Assembly: GCF_001625195.1 (NCBI RefSeq)
Contig: NC_054391.1
Coordinates: forward strand, 1,798,001-1,862,000
Source of the DNA: Drechmeria coniospora
Lineage: Eukaryota; Ascomycota; Sordariomycetes; Hypocreales; Ophiocordycipitaceae
Direction of reading: 5' to 3'
DNA: 64,000 nucleotides
In this document: one piece after another, positions 36,016 to 48,033 of the stretch
Layout: each line of letters opens with the position of its first letter
How positions within the stretch are numbered: the stretch's first letter is position 1
Program-made: the position numbers and the translations under genes
Notes under the pieces: generated by a model
What the model was told of the DNA's origin: nothing
The model's input: the letters and a program-made list of their open reading frames with translations, nothing else
Database searches by the model: none

Positions 36016-38816
36016 ATGTTCAAACGCTCCAAGGGGACCACCAACGCTGGCCAAGTCCACGCCCACTATCCGCTCGACTCGCCTCCCGATCAGCGGTGGA
36101 ACCCGCTGTACAACGTGCCTCGCAACTCGCTCGAACACGCGTCCCCTCGGCCGTCCACGTCACCGTCCACGGACGAGGTCGACTCCTCGTCGTCCCCAAA
36201 GCTTCCAACGCAGGCGGCGGAGACGCAGACGCCGCCCGGCAAGAAGACGGCCCATGTCGCCGACAAGAAGACGGCCCACGTCGCCTTCCAGGAGGCGGCC
36301 GAGCCAGGCCTCTCCAGCCTGTCCCACTGGCTCGAGACGCTCGCGGAGCTGTACATGAACAAGCTCGACAACCGCGCTCGGTGGGACCCCCGATGGCTGA
36401 GCGTGACGCACCGTGAGCGGTACGAGGGTCTCGCGTCCGTCTCCATCTCCGTCCTGGACTACGTCGAGGGCGGGTCGACGCCGACGAGGGCCGACGTCGA
36501 CGACAAGCGGGCGCTGGCGACGGCGCTCCAGTCACGGCCGGACGGCGTCGAGCTCCGGCTCGTCCTCGTCTCGGACCTCAGCCGGTTCGTCATGGGCGCC
36601 CTCGGCCAGGTCTACGACATCGACGCCGAGTTCTGGTTCGAGCACCTCGCCAACGGCGGATACGCCGCCAGCGACAGCCAGCTCAAGGTCTCCAACGCCG
36701 TCTGGATGAACTGGGCCGAGCAGGAGACGCGCTTCCGCCATCGAGCCGTGCCCGGCACCGGCCAGCGGACCGAGTGGAACGTTCCGCGGCGGATCCGAGG
36801 CCGCTGCTGGGCCCATCTGCGGTGGCCGCGCCTCGGCCTCCTCCACTACCTCGGCAGGAAGGGCTTCCACGAGGACGAGATCGAGAGGCGGCTCGACGAC
36901 GGCCGGTGGATGGTCGAGCGGGACGTCGTCCTCGACAAGCACGGCCTGCTCATGACCAAGAAGCGGCTCGCGAGGGCCAAGCGGTCCGAGGAGAAGCGGA
37001 GGAGCAAGGGGGCTCAGACGGCGGCCGAGGAGACGACGGCTCGGGTCAAGGCGACCAACGTCTACCGCGCCTACAGCACCTTCGAGGGCCTGCCGAAGAA
37101 CGTGACGGCCTGGTTCAACCGGGACCTGCGCGTGCTCGCACCCGAGGGGGCGAGCTACTGGTCCGGACGGGACGCCGAGGGAAGGAGGACCGGTATGTTT
37201 CTTGTCGCCCCGCCCCCGACGGGCCCGACGGACGCTGACCCGGCCGGCCAGTCGTCCTGCTTCTCGACCCCGCCCGGAGCATGAGGCATGGCGCGACGGA
37301 CGAGCGGACGCCGTCGCTCACCTTTATGCCTCGCGCCATGGAGATCGAGTCCTACTCGGACGAGGAGCTCTGGCGAGGCGCCGGCCCCGAGGAGACGTAC
37401 CTTGACCCGCCGCCGCCGGCCGTGTCCAAGGCGGAGCTCAAGAGGCAGAAGAAGGAGGCCATCAAGCGGCGGATCCGAGACAGGAAATCCAGGGCGGCCG
37501 GCGGCCACGACGCGTCAGGCCGCGAGGAGTCGGCCGTCGACGACGACGGCTTGACGTCCGAGTACACGAGCGACGACGAGTACGACGAAGAGTACGAGCG
37601 GGAGCTTCGGGCCGAGTACAGGAACCCCAAGGCGCACGCGCGCGACCGTGACTTTGCGCGAAAGTACTCGCTCACGACGCACGAGCTCGTCGTCCGCCAC
37701 GTGAGCACCCTGGCCACGTCGGAGCTCGCCGGCGGCGACGAGGCCGTCGCCGCCGTGCTCGGCCGCCTCGTCCTCGACGACTTCTGGCAGCTGCTCGCCG
37801 AGATGCGGCTCGAGCTCGACCACCTCGACAACGACCTCAGCGCCGGCCTGCACGAGCAGCTCGTCGAGTCCATCGGCAACTCGACGCGCCAGAACCTCGC
37901 GTGGATGCGGGCGGCGCTGCAGGAGCTGCGCGACTGGCTCGGCCACCTCTCGTCCTCGTCGGCGCCCACGCTCGGCTGGGGCCCGGACCTCGGCGCCGAG
38001 CTGGCCTCGCTCGGCGCCGAGCTGGCCTCGCTCGGCGCCGACCTCGACGCCGTCCGGGCGCGCGCCGAGCAGACGCTCGCCCTGCTCACCACGTCCATGG
38101 CCCTGGCGCAGTCGTCGCTCGTCATCGACCAGACGTCGGGCATCAACAAGCTGACGGAGCTCGCCTTCGTCTTCATCCCCATCTCCTTCATCACCTCCGT
38201 CTTCTCCATGCAGGTGAGGGAGCTGACGTCGGCGCCGCCGCCCATGTGGACCTGGGGCGTCGCCCTCGCCGCCGTCGCCGTGACGACGTACCTCGTCCGA
38301 TGCTCGCTGCGGTCGCCGTCGGTCCGCATCGCCGTCCTGCACTGCCGCGCCACCATCATCAACCGCTTCTCGTCGTCCAAGGCCGGCTCGGCCTCGCGCC
38401 GGCTCAACACGGTCGGCAACCGCGCCATCGCCAAGTTTCTCTTCTTCTTCGCCTGCGTCGTCGCCATCATCGGCGCCCTCGTCCTGCTGATGCTGCTGCT
38501 CTTCCTCGTCGTCTTCGGCGGTCTCTGGCTCGGCGCCGCCGGCACGGCCCTCTACTTCATCGTCAGCCGCTGGCCGGAGCCCGCCGTGGTCGTGCCCTGC
38601 TTCCTCAGCCTGCCGCTCGCCGGCCTCGGCATGTGCACGACCTGGTACTGGTCCGACGAGATTGGCGACTGGGGGGAGCGCGTCATCGTGCTCTCGGGCG
38701 GCTGGATCCATCGCATCTTTCCCGAGCGCTGGACGCTCGAGGCGGCCGACGACGAGGACCTGGCCAAGGAGGGCGTGAATACTTACGCGAGACAGGCGCT
38801 CATCCTGGCGACCTAA
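36016..38816 (+). CDS. CorA-like membrane transporter, large
   Basis: Exons 36016-37192 and 37252-38816 give 913 residues. The 59-nt intron (GTATGT..GGCCAG) joins GRRT to VVLLLDPARS. The long soluble N-terminal region carries Pro/Ser- and Lys-rich low complexity (1-110), a mixed domain, and an acidic Tyr/Asp/Glu stretch (about 510-540). The CorA signature lies late: a long helical segment with a duplicated GAELASL heptad, then INKLTELAFVFIPISFITSVFSMQV. Fungal CorA-like proteins usually have GMN at that point, here SMQ. Three to four more hydrophobic segments follow (VAVTTYLV, the Leu/Val-rich run near 38440-38560, and PCFLSLPLAGLGM), more than the two of bacterial CorA. Mg2+ transport is therefore doubtful. 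Codon use is extremely GC3-rich, and long mirror frames on other strands are shadows. Confidence 0.85.
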
Positions 38817-41800
38817 GAGATGGGCGACGGCCGGCGTATGATGGCGCTCGTTTGGCTCGGGAGGAACAGGAGTCTTGCCGTGCGACGTGCTCGTTGCGGT
38901 ACGTGCTGCTCGTGCACACGCGAATGCACATGCACAGGCACCTCTGGGGACCGCAACGTACTTTTGCTTGCTTGCTTCTGCACAGTACCTGCAGATGTAT
39001 GCTCGTAAGAGCGCCGGCAAACCCACGTGGTGCCCTTTTGCTCGCTGGCTGGTTATCCGTTTGCTCCTCGACCTACTTGTACTTGCATGGCACTACCAAT
39101 ATTACAGTGTAGCATACTTGCAGCATCGCCTTGGTTGGTGGTGGAGTAGTAGTAAGTAGTACTTGCAAGGCACGTACAGACCATCGAGTACACAAAAGTA
39201 CTCGGTGCAGTGTCCGGGACGACGATTGTGCAGAATGACGAGATGCCAGGGCGATGCACATTTGACACCGGAAAGGTTGCCTTACCCTTGGGCTCTAGAA
39301 ACTCATTAATGGACGCTTGCGAATGGTTTGCCGTCGTTCCCGGTACATGTAAAGAATCTACGGAGTATTAATACTTGCTCTGTAATTACGGAGTACCGAA
39401 GCGGTGAAAGCGTGTGCACCTTAAATGACGTACAGTATAATACCTTCAGTATGCGGAGACTGTGAACAAGTACTCCGTATTATTAATAATTACAGTACTC
39501 TGCACTGCGTACTCCCTACACATAATAAGTACATGTATACTTACTTATACATGTACAGCAGAGAGTGGACGAGGGAATGAAGCATGGAAGTACTTAAGTA
39601 AGTACTTAATAATACAAGTACACCTAAGTACTGAAGTACAGTAAGTACAGTATGTACGTAAATACTTACAAGTATTCCGTGCACATGCTCTTGGCTGCAA
39701 AGAATATGTATGCCGTACAAATACTTGCTTGTACACCGCAAGTACACCGACTCTGATCGGAAAGGCTTTGCCTTGTTTACAGTGCTCGTACGAAGTACGC
39801 CTACTGTACCTGTACAGTGCATGTGCGTGCTGTCCTGATACGTACTGTATCTACTTGCATGGAGTACTTTATACTATAACACTTGTACTTAAGTGCAGGT
39901 GCACCGTACATAGAGAGTTGTACTTACTTGATTAAGAAATACTTACAATAGGCGTGCCGTTTCGTACAGGTAATACTTACGTACAGTATACTGGCATTTG
40001 TATGGGGTAATACGGGCAATGCTGGAAACAATACTGCGAGTACTCCGTACTTTGTACTTACTTACTGTACATGTACTTACAACGTACATGCATTGTACAG
40101 AGTAATTCCTCGGCACTTCACAACACACGATATAGATTGCCTGGTGGGTACGGCGAAAACGGCCTCCAGTACTCCGTGGTTGTACTCCGCACATGCCACC
40201 GGAGATATAAGTATACTGTACGTACCTACGCAAGTACACCAAAGATCAAGGAAGTACTCCGTATTTACGTGAAACTTGTAAGTAATAAATATATTACGCA
40301 GCAAGTAAGTACTGTGCTACTTGCATACTAGGCCGCGACAATTTTGTGCCAGGTGAGTAGGGCATCGGAAATTAGTAGCTTTGCCTACCGCCCGATTGGT
40401 AATACCTGCAGCCAGCATGCCATGGCTGCATTACCAGGGTATTGTACGGAGTACTGTACGGAGTGCTCCGGTACCGAATTGGTGGGTGCGCTTGTTTGAC
40501 TGATGGTCTGCCAAGTACGGAGTACGGAGTACTACCAATACAAGTACATACGGAGCGTTCAACTATTACTCAAGTATCCAGTATGGCGGGAACATACAAA
40601 AAATATTCCGTACCTACAAGTATAGCAGCGTATCCTATCGCTTTCACCGTACTCCGTACTCCGTACATGTTGCTGTACCAACAGTACAACTACAACTACA
40701 GTAGGCACTGCAAATACATGTACATGTACACATGACCGTTCAGTATCCGCAAGTGCGCAAAATACAAGCAAGTGTAGTTGTACAGAACATGTACTAGGTA
40801 CTTACGGAGGACGCTGTTAATTACCGGACCCCTTACTTGCAGGTACAGGTACTTTCTTGTACTTGTCACGTAAACCTTGTTATACGTTTGGTGAGCATTA
40901 CAGCACATGCAGTTGCAAGTACGCGTACTCAATAGTGGTTGTACTGTAGTTGCAAGTAAGTGCAAGTAGTTGTATGGACCGAGTGCAAGTACTCAATCAT
41001 ACATGCCAGCAGTATCGCTCATGGAAGCCGACATGGGGAGAAATCACGTCATGCAGAGCGTCACATATGACAGTTACCACCTCCAGTTTCCACACTGCAC
41101 TAGTACGCATGCAGTGTACACTTACGAGAGCATCGTCCTTGTTCCCAATAATTTCGTCCCTCTGCATGCGCCCATGGACTTGCAGGTGAATATACCTGCT
41201 TACACCTGCGAGTAGATGTGCAAGCAGGTGTGCTGTAAGTACTTCAGCAAGTAAGTTTTGTTGGAAGCTAAAAGTACAGTGGGGTGGCAAGAGTGCCGAG
41301 TCAATTTGTACAGCAAGTAATACAGTACAAGTACTTAGCAGCAGCGCTCCCTAAAATGAATGCGCATGAAAGCCAGGACATGTGCGCATAGTACATGCAC
41401 ACGCTGACCTGAGCAAACCCAGTAATACATGTAATGAAGGGGTCCTGATCCGCTGGGCAAGCCTGCGATCTGTCGGTGAGTGCAAGTACTTACAGTACGG
41501 AGCACTCCGTGCCGTGAGTGTACAAAGCACACCTACATGTACTTGAACTTATTTGCGCAGGACTGCGGTGATAGTATTACTACCTAGTACTATTTGTACA
41601 GAGTACGTGCTCGCTATTACTAGTACGACTACGTAAGAATATTCCACCACCATCCCCCCTGGGGCAGCACCGAGGACATGTCGACGCAGGGGTCGAAACC
41701 ATCCTTTTTCATTCCCTTCTCCGCGTTTCCCACCCGCGCAATGACAATTCCTTGTACCGTGTGCATGTGCATGTGCATGTGCGGTAGCCTGTTCCGCAAA

Positions 41801-42756
41801 TACTCGGAGGGTACGGACCGATGACACTGTGCCGTACTGTTCTGGTGCACCACCCGCGGCTGCCTGGCCATGACCTTGCCAACACCAGCACCACCCGTGC
41901 TGCGATTCGTACAGTGCGAGTCACCAAGAGGAGGGAGACGGCAGGATTCCGCCCATTGCCGAATCGAACTAGCTGCCGGAGCGGATGGACGCCCATCCCT
42001 GCCTCCGTTGGCCCCCAAAAGCCAGCCAGCTCACACTGTACATGTAGGAGCACATGCGCACTGTGCGGCGATGGCAAACCAAGGCGCGCAAGCAACCGCC
42101 GGCGGATTTCCGTTGTGGGCACCCTGCATTCTCCGCGGCGATGGTGACGCCTACAGCACATGCAGTCAGTGAGTGGTACGTAAGTAATTGTAATAGACAT
42201 CGCGAACTGGAGGCGCTCCCATCGCCCTAGTACCGGCAATCAACATTCAAGGATCATAATAAGGGTCCAGCAGAGAAGAGTTGACCGGGTTTCCGGATAT
42301 GTGGATAGGATGCTCAGCAGCTGCTTGTACTGCGCCGGTACCTGCTTAGCTCGATGGACATGCACGCCAAGAGCGCTTGCCGCACAGTGGCACGTACCTC
42401 GGGGTGCGCCTGTACATGCAGGTACTCGCGCCCCAACGTTACTTTACGCCAATCGCGAAATCCAACTTGATCCAACTCCTACCAATTGCCCGAACAACGA
42501 CAGGATACGCCATCGCCCGATTGTGCGGGTAACGCTGCCAATCCATGGCTGCCGGCATGGGTCGTCGAGCTGGGCAAGGCCGGCCGCGGGATCGATGGGT
42601 ATAAGACCCTATTCTTCTCACCTCCCCCGCCTCGTTCATTCCCCCAACCGCCGTCCGTCCATCCGCTCGTCACGCAAGCAGGTCTACCTTCAGACGCCGA
42701 TAGACTGACCGCCAGACGTATACGCAGGCTATGAGAGAGGCGGACAGGCCGACAAA
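38817..42756. repeat. GTAC palindrome-rich block (dense at 39060-41650)
   Basis: This is the longest non-coding block of the window. TACGGAGTA / TACTCCGTA words, often doubled (40510-40535, 40645-40665), CAAGTACTTG and GTACATGTAC recur every few tens of bases from about 39060 to 41650. The remainder (41650-42756) is ordinary sequence with short frames and should hold the promoter of the peptidase gene. No gene is supported. Confidence 0.7.
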
Positions 42757-42865
42757 CGGATAGCCAGGCATACGGATAGCCAGGCATACGGATAGCCAGG
42801 CATACGGATAGCCAGGCATACGGATTGCCAGGCATACGGATTGCCAGGCATACGGATTGGCAGAC
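42757..42865 (+). repeat. 16-bp tandem repeat abutting a start codon, about 7 copies
   Basis: The unit CGGATAGCCAGGCATA starts at 42757, 42773, 42789, 42805, 42821, 42837 and 42853. The last three units read CGGATTG instead of CGGATAG, and the last is truncated and runs into CAGAC-ATG, the start codon of the peptidase gene. It must lie in the 5' UTR or core promoter. Confidence 0.92.
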
Positions 42866-45276
42866 ATGCGGACCTCGCGTGGCCAACGAGCGGCAGCGCT
42901 CCTCGCCCTGCTGTCCTCCTTCGCCTGCGCCGTCGAACCTCCTCGGGAGGCTCACCAACCCACAGGCAACGGGCAGGGGCTTCTCACCTTCAACGAAACC
43001 GTCGAACCCAAAAGCCTTTCCCCGTCGCTCCAGGTCGTACGCTGGGCCACCTGGGGCGTCGATGGCGCCTACGTCAACCCCGACGAGGATGGGAACCTCG
43101 TCCTGTACCAGGCCGGCACCGGTGAACCCCAGGAATTCGTCACGGCCGACAAGCTGGTGGAGAGTGCAAACGACTACTGGGTCAGCCATGACAATAGTAC
43201 GGTGCTCACCGCGATCAACGCCACGAACCAGTACCGCTACTCGTTCCGTGCCGACTACTTTGTCATCGACGTCCGGAGCGGCAGCCGGAAGCCGCTGGTG
43301 GACGACCAGGCGGGCGATATCCAGTACGCCGTCTTTGCGCCCCGCGGACGGCACATCGCCTTCGTCCGAGGCAACAACATCTACCTGAGGAATGGCGACG
43401 GCGAGGTGACGAAGCTGACGTCGGATGGAGACCCCGATCTGTACCACGGCGTGCCCGACTGGGTCTACGAAGAAGAGATCCTCTCCAGCCGCTCGGCCCT
43501 CTGGTTCTCTCCCGACGGCGCCTCCATCGCCTTCCTGAGCTTTAACGAGACGGGCGTCGGCACCTCGACCGTTCCCCGCTACACTGATCGAAAGCACCGG
43601 GCGCTGCCGTACCCGGCCGAGACCAGGCTCCGCTATCCCAAGGCGGGAACGAGGAACCCGACGGTCGGCCTCAGCATCATCGACGTCTCTTCCAAGAAGC
43701 TCTCGAACGTCCCCTTGAGCCGGTTTCCCGACGGCAGCGGCATCGTCGGCGAGGTCGCCTGGGTCACCAACGGCCACGCGGCGCTCGTGTACCGCATCTT
43801 CAACAGGGTCCAGGACCGCTCCAGGCACGTCCTCGTCAACATGGAAACCGGACACCCTCGCGCCTTTGTTGTCCGGGAGCGCGATTCCCCCGACGGCTGG
43901 CTCGATAATTCCATGGCCATGCGCTACGTCGGCAAGCTCGAGGGTCGGCCCGATGACGGCAAAAAGTACTACGCTGACCTGTCGGATGAGTCGGGCTGGA
44001 CGCACATTTACCTGTACCCGACCAGAAGCAACTCCTCCATCCAGCTCACCGACGGTGACTGGGAGGTCGAGGCCATCCTCCACGTCGACGCCTGCCGCGG
44101 CCTCGTCTACTACACGGCCGCGAAGCGCCACAGCACCGAGCGGCACGTCTACAGCGTCTCGTGGGTGACGATGGAGTCGTCACCCCTCGTCAACGATACC
44201 GTGCCGGCCTTGTGGTCTGCCAGCTTCTCGCCGAGGGGAGACGCTTACATCCTGACTTACAAAGGCCCAACGTGCCTTATCAGGAAGTGCGTGCAACCGA
44301 CGGCGGGAAGGCTCTTCAGACGCTGACGGCCAACGCCGACGTGCACGAGGCGCTCAATGAGTACAAGCTGCCCAACATCACCTACTTCGAGCTGCAGAGG
44401 GACTCCGATGCCGACCGGCCCAACATGACCGACTTGGAGAAGGAGATGGGCGGCTACAAACTCAACGTGATGCAGATCCTGCCACCCGCCTTCAACCCCG
44501 CCAAGAAGTATCCCGTTCTCTTCTGTCCCTACGGCGGGCCTAACTCGCAGGCGGTCCTCAAGTCCTTCCAGCCGTACGACTGGAAGACGTACATTGCGTC
44601 CGATCCGGAATTGCAGTTCGTCATCTACGTCGTCGACAACCGCGGCACCGGATTTCAGGGCCGCCGCTTCCGCAGCGTCGTCGCCCGTCAGCTCGGGAAG
44701 CTTGAGGCCGACGACCAGATTTGGGCGGCCAAGGAGCTTATCAAGACCAAAGGCTTCATCGACGACGGACACGTCGGTATCTTCGGGTGGTCCTACGGCG
44801 CCTTCGTCGCCGCCAAGGCCATCGAGAAGGACGATGGAGTCTTCACCTTTGGCCTCGCGGCCGCTCCCATGATCGACCCGCGCCTTTACGATTTCATGTA
44901 CATTGAGCGATACATGAAGACGCCGGGGACGAACGCCGCCGGCTACGAGGAGGCTGCCGTCCGTCGCGCCGCCGGCTTCCAGAATCTCGCCGGCGCCTTT
45001 TCCGTCGCCCACGGCATGGCCGACGACAATGTCCACTTCCAGAACACGGCGGCCCTCGTCGACGTGCTCATCGGCGACGGCCTTTCGTCAGACCGCCTCC
45101 GGATGATGGCCTTTCCTGACAGCGACCACACGATTGCGCACCACGGCGCGTGGGTGTATCTCCACAAATTCTTTACGGCTCGCCTCTGGGACGAGTTGCA
45201 GCGGACGTCGGACGCCCGAAAGACGCACCAGTGGAGCAAGAAGGAGTCCCCGGAGGCGAGGCCCGAGGTGCGATGA
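42866..45276 (+). pseudogene. Dipeptidyl peptidase IV (S9B), with an apparent -1 frameshift at about 44266
   Basis: Two adjoining frames make one S9B protein of about 800 residues. The first (42866-44268) has a signal peptide (RAAALLALLSSFACA) and the beta-propeller (PDWVYEEEIL, the Glu motif that binds the substrate N-terminus). The second (to 45276) has the hydrolase domain: Ser in GWSYGAF, Asp in HGMADDNVHFQNT, His in SDHTIAHHGAW. At GGCCCAACGTG (44264-44274) homology passes from YKGP in frame 2 to NVPYQEV in frame 1 with no gap, so one base is missing relative to family sequence and no intron fits. The rest of both frames is undamaged and codon use stays normal, so either the event is very recent or it is an assembly error at a C-run. 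If intact, the enzyme would clip X-Pro or X-Ala dipeptides from extracellular peptides. Confidence 0.85.
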
Positions 45277-46539
45277 GCGTGCGATGAGCGCTCGAGATTC
45301 GGAGGCCGCCGGCGATCGGGCCGAAGCGGCACCGAAGGGGCGCATGCGACGATGATGCAACCTGGGCGACGGGCCAGTATTGGCCGTCCCATGGCCGATG
45401 CGTCCATTTGGGAATCATGGCTCGATGCTGTGCTTCGTTGCCCTGTTGCACGAAGTGGCCAGGCTCGCGTGGACCGGGTCCGAGCCGACCAACCGTTGCC
45501 TCACGTGCGGCCACCGGGGACGAGAGGGGACGAGAGGGGACGAGAGGGGAGGTGAGGGGAGCGGAGCGGCCGCTCATGTTCATATGATGGCCCTCTGCGT
45601 TATTTACCTGCGCAAAGATGCGTTGATGGGGTAATGGGGCGTTTGTCAATGGGGACTCGCACCGCATCCAGGGTGACTGGTCGGTAACACATGTATATAT
45701 ATCCAAGTGAGCAAAGCTCGCCATTCACTGGTCCGCGTTTCCTTCGAGCCTCTTCCGGTTGGCTGCTCACGACAGAGAGGCTGGATGGTGCTGGATGGCC
45801 ATGTGAGGACGAGCAAACGGCCGTCTCGGTGGCCGTCTCGACTCTCGGTCGTCCTCCGACGTCCTCCGACCGATGAGCGCCGCGTCCGGCCGCACGGGGT
45901 CTCCACCTGGCAGAGCGGCCACCCGGCCGCGTGCATGGATGTCACCTTGGCATTGGCTCGGCCCTGACCCATACGCGTTCCCTTCCACGTACCGTACAGG
46001 AGGGTAGGGGTAACCCGGCTGGGCAGGTAGGGTGGTGATGTGCCGCTCGTGCGTTGGGGGCGAGTCACGACCCCCACCGGACCCCATCACGGGATGGAGA
46101 ATCGGAAGGCTGCTCGTCCTGCTAGAGAGGTTGCGGACCGACAGATGGCATGCTCGAGCGCCCCGTTTTGGTGTCTCGCGAGCAGCAAAGGCGACCCAGT
46201 ACTTGGAGCACCTGCTGTTGTTGGCTGCTGCTGGTCGAGGGAGGCGTGCGTGGAACGGGCGAATGCGGCACCTCGGCGTGGCCTGGTCGCGGGAAACCCC
46301 CTCGTCGTGCGTGACCGTGGACGACGGCAGGGTGTCGTCGGGAGATGTAGACGGCGACGGATCGCATTGCGTCGCACTGCGCTGTCGCGCGAGTGCCTAT
46401 AAGAGTCGACCAAGGGGATGCGGCCGTCTCCTGCAAACACGAACGCGTGCACGAACAGGGGCAAACATAACAAGTAGCTCGCCTATTTCTTTGGACGAGA
46501 ACGCCCTGTGGCTCCCAGACGGAGACGGCCCCGTTGAAT
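45277..46539. other. Intergenic, no supported gene
   Basis: A 10-bp tandem (GAGGGGACGA, 3 copies) sits at about 45520-45550. Frames on both strands are motif-free. The right end holds a TATAAGA at 46398-46404, 136 nt before the next start. Confidence 0.5.
46398..46404 (+). promoter_or_regulatory. TATA-like box
   Basis: TATAAGA lies 136 nt upstream of the ATG at 46540, matching the position of similar boxes before the HsbA and mannosidase genes in this window. Confidence 0.45.
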
Positions 46540-48033
46540 ATGCCCATGGCCTACCTGCTCTCGACGGCTGCGGCCGGCCTCGGCCTCCTCGCCAGCGCCT
46601 TCGCGGCCCCTGCAACGACTGGATCGATCGCCTTGGCCAGCGGCAAGAGCCTCTTCACCTTTGACTACGTTACGCCGCAGGCGCACGCGAAGAACTGGAT
46701 CGGCATCTACAACATATACTCCGGCGGGCCCGAGAAGGAAAAGTTCGTTTCGCCATCGATAACGTGGGAGTACGCGCCCGCGACCGAGGGCGGCGTCCAC
46801 ATCCCGGCTGCCAAGCTGCAGCCGGGGTCCTACAAGGCCTATTTCCTTGCCGAGGACGGCTACAGGTGGCTCGCCCGTCCGGTGTCCTTTGTCGTCGCCG
46901 GTAAGGGGGCCCTCGCCTTTACCGTTGATCAGTTTACCACCCGCAACGGCCGTGTCGGCGACGGCTTTCGGGCGAGCATCTCCGGCCTGCTGGCGAACCC
47001 GCCCGACGCCAAGACGAGCTTCTCCAAGGTGTCAGGCCCCGCTTGGGTCCGCGTTTCGGCCGACGGCACCTTGTCCGGCATTCCTGACGCTGCCGGCACC
47101 TCCCGCGTGACGGTCCGGGCGACAGCCACCGACGGCTCTCAGGCGTCCCTCGAGGCAACCATCCCCGTGCGCAAGTATGGGACGCCTCTCGTCGACCGCC
47201 TTGGGGCTCTCTCCTTTAACCTCTGGCACGGAGGCACGCAGGTCAGTGACTACCACCGTAAGCAGGTCCAGTTCATCGTCTCCACCGGTGTCGACGTTGT
47301 CGGCTTTCAGGAGAGCACCGGTGGCCACGCCATCCGTCTCGCTCAGGCCCTTGGCTGGGATGTCTACCAGGGCAATGACGTCGGCATCATCAGTCGCTAT
47401 CCCATCGTCCAAGTATATCCTGACATGTGGGTGGCCGGCGCCGTCCGCATCTCCCTCGACGGCGAAAACCGGCAGGTGATTGTGTGGAACGTCCATCTCG
47501 GCTACACGCCGTACGGACCATACGATTTTTGCTTTGACAAGATGAGCTGGGAGCGTGTGCTCCGACGCGAAACCGAGTCCGGTCGGACGCCCCAGATACG
47601 CGATGTCCTTGGTCGGATGAAGACCCAGCTGTCCAACACGAGCCGCGTTCCCATCATCCTCCTTGGCGACTTCAACGCGCCCTCCCATCTTGACTGGACC
47701 GACGACACGCGAGGCCAGCACTGCGGCGTAGGCTTGACTCCCTGGCCGACTTCTATTGAGCCCTTCAAGCTTGGTCTCGTCGACTCGTTCCGTGAGATCC
47801 ACCCGGACCCGGCAAGGGTGCCGGGTAACACCTGGTCGCCTGTTTACCTCGATAACGCAGGTCGTCGGGAGCCGCTCGATCGTATCGACTTCATCTACCA
47901 CAAGGGCTTGACCGTTGTCGACTCGCAGGTCCTCGTCGTGGGGAAGCCTGCGCCACAGCCAAACCATCGACACAACGAATGGACAACAGACCACGCCGCT
48001 GTCAAGTCGGTCTTTCAGTTGGGGAAAGAGTAG
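46540..48033 (+). CDS. Secreted endonuclease/exonuclease/phosphatase-fold hydrolase with Ig-like domain
   Basis: The intronless frame encodes 497 residues from ATG 46540 (46546 is an alternative). A signal peptide ends near ASAFA. Residues about 25-210 contain beta-rich modules; the segment VRVSADGTLSGIPDAAGTS resembles the putative-Ig (He_PIG) type. Residues 215-495 carry the EEP-fold metal-dependent hydrolase motifs: LSFNLWHGG, GFQES, NVHLGY, GDFNAPSH, DRIDFIYH and TTDHAAV, the last with the catalytic His. All expected acidic and His residues are present. The family includes phosphodiesterases, inositol phosphatases, sphingomyelinases and nucleases, so the substrate cannot be named. The signal peptide and lack of an anchor suggest a secreted enzyme. 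Confidence 0.88.
   Translation: MPMAYLLSTAAAGLGLLASAFAAPATTGSIALASGKSLFTFDYVTPQAHAKNWIGIYNIYSGGPEKEKFVSPSITWEYAPATEGGVHIPAAKLQPGSYKAYFLAEDGYRWLARPVSFVVAGKGALAFTVDQFTTRNGRVGDGFRASISGLLANPPDAKTSFSKVSGPAWVRVSADGTLSGIPDAAGTSRVTVRATATDGSQASLEATIPVRKYGTPLVDRLGALSFNLWHGGTQVSDYHRKQVQFIVSTGVDVVGFQESTGGHAIRLAQALGWDVYQGNDVGIISRYPIVQVYPDMWVAGAVRISLDGENRQVIVWNVHLGYTPYGPYDFCFDKMSWERVLRRETESGRTPQIRDVLGRMKTQLSNTSRVPIILLGDFNAPSHLDWTDDTRGQHCGVGLTPWPTSIEPFKLGLVDSFREIHPDPARVPGNTWSPVYLDNAGRREPLDRIDFIYHKGLTVVDSQVLVVGKPAPQPNHRHNEWTTDHAAVKSVFQLGKE

Noticed and set aside
37352..39026. Two long minus-strand frames (397 and 503 codons) opposite the CorA-like gene
   Set aside because: They overlap each other and the real gene, and show only the compositional bias expected of shadows.
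42757..42865. CRISPR-like look of regularly spaced repeats
   Set aside because: The 16-bp units are directly tandem with no spacers, and the genome is eukaryotic.
42479..44146. 555-codon minus-strand frame opposite DPP IV
   Set aside because: It is an antisense shadow caused by GC3 bias; the 16-bp repeat merely gives it a repetitive segment, and no motif is present.
44240..44290. An intron to explain the DPP IV frame change
   Set aside because: The family sequence is continuous across the point and only one base is missing; no sequence remains to be removed.
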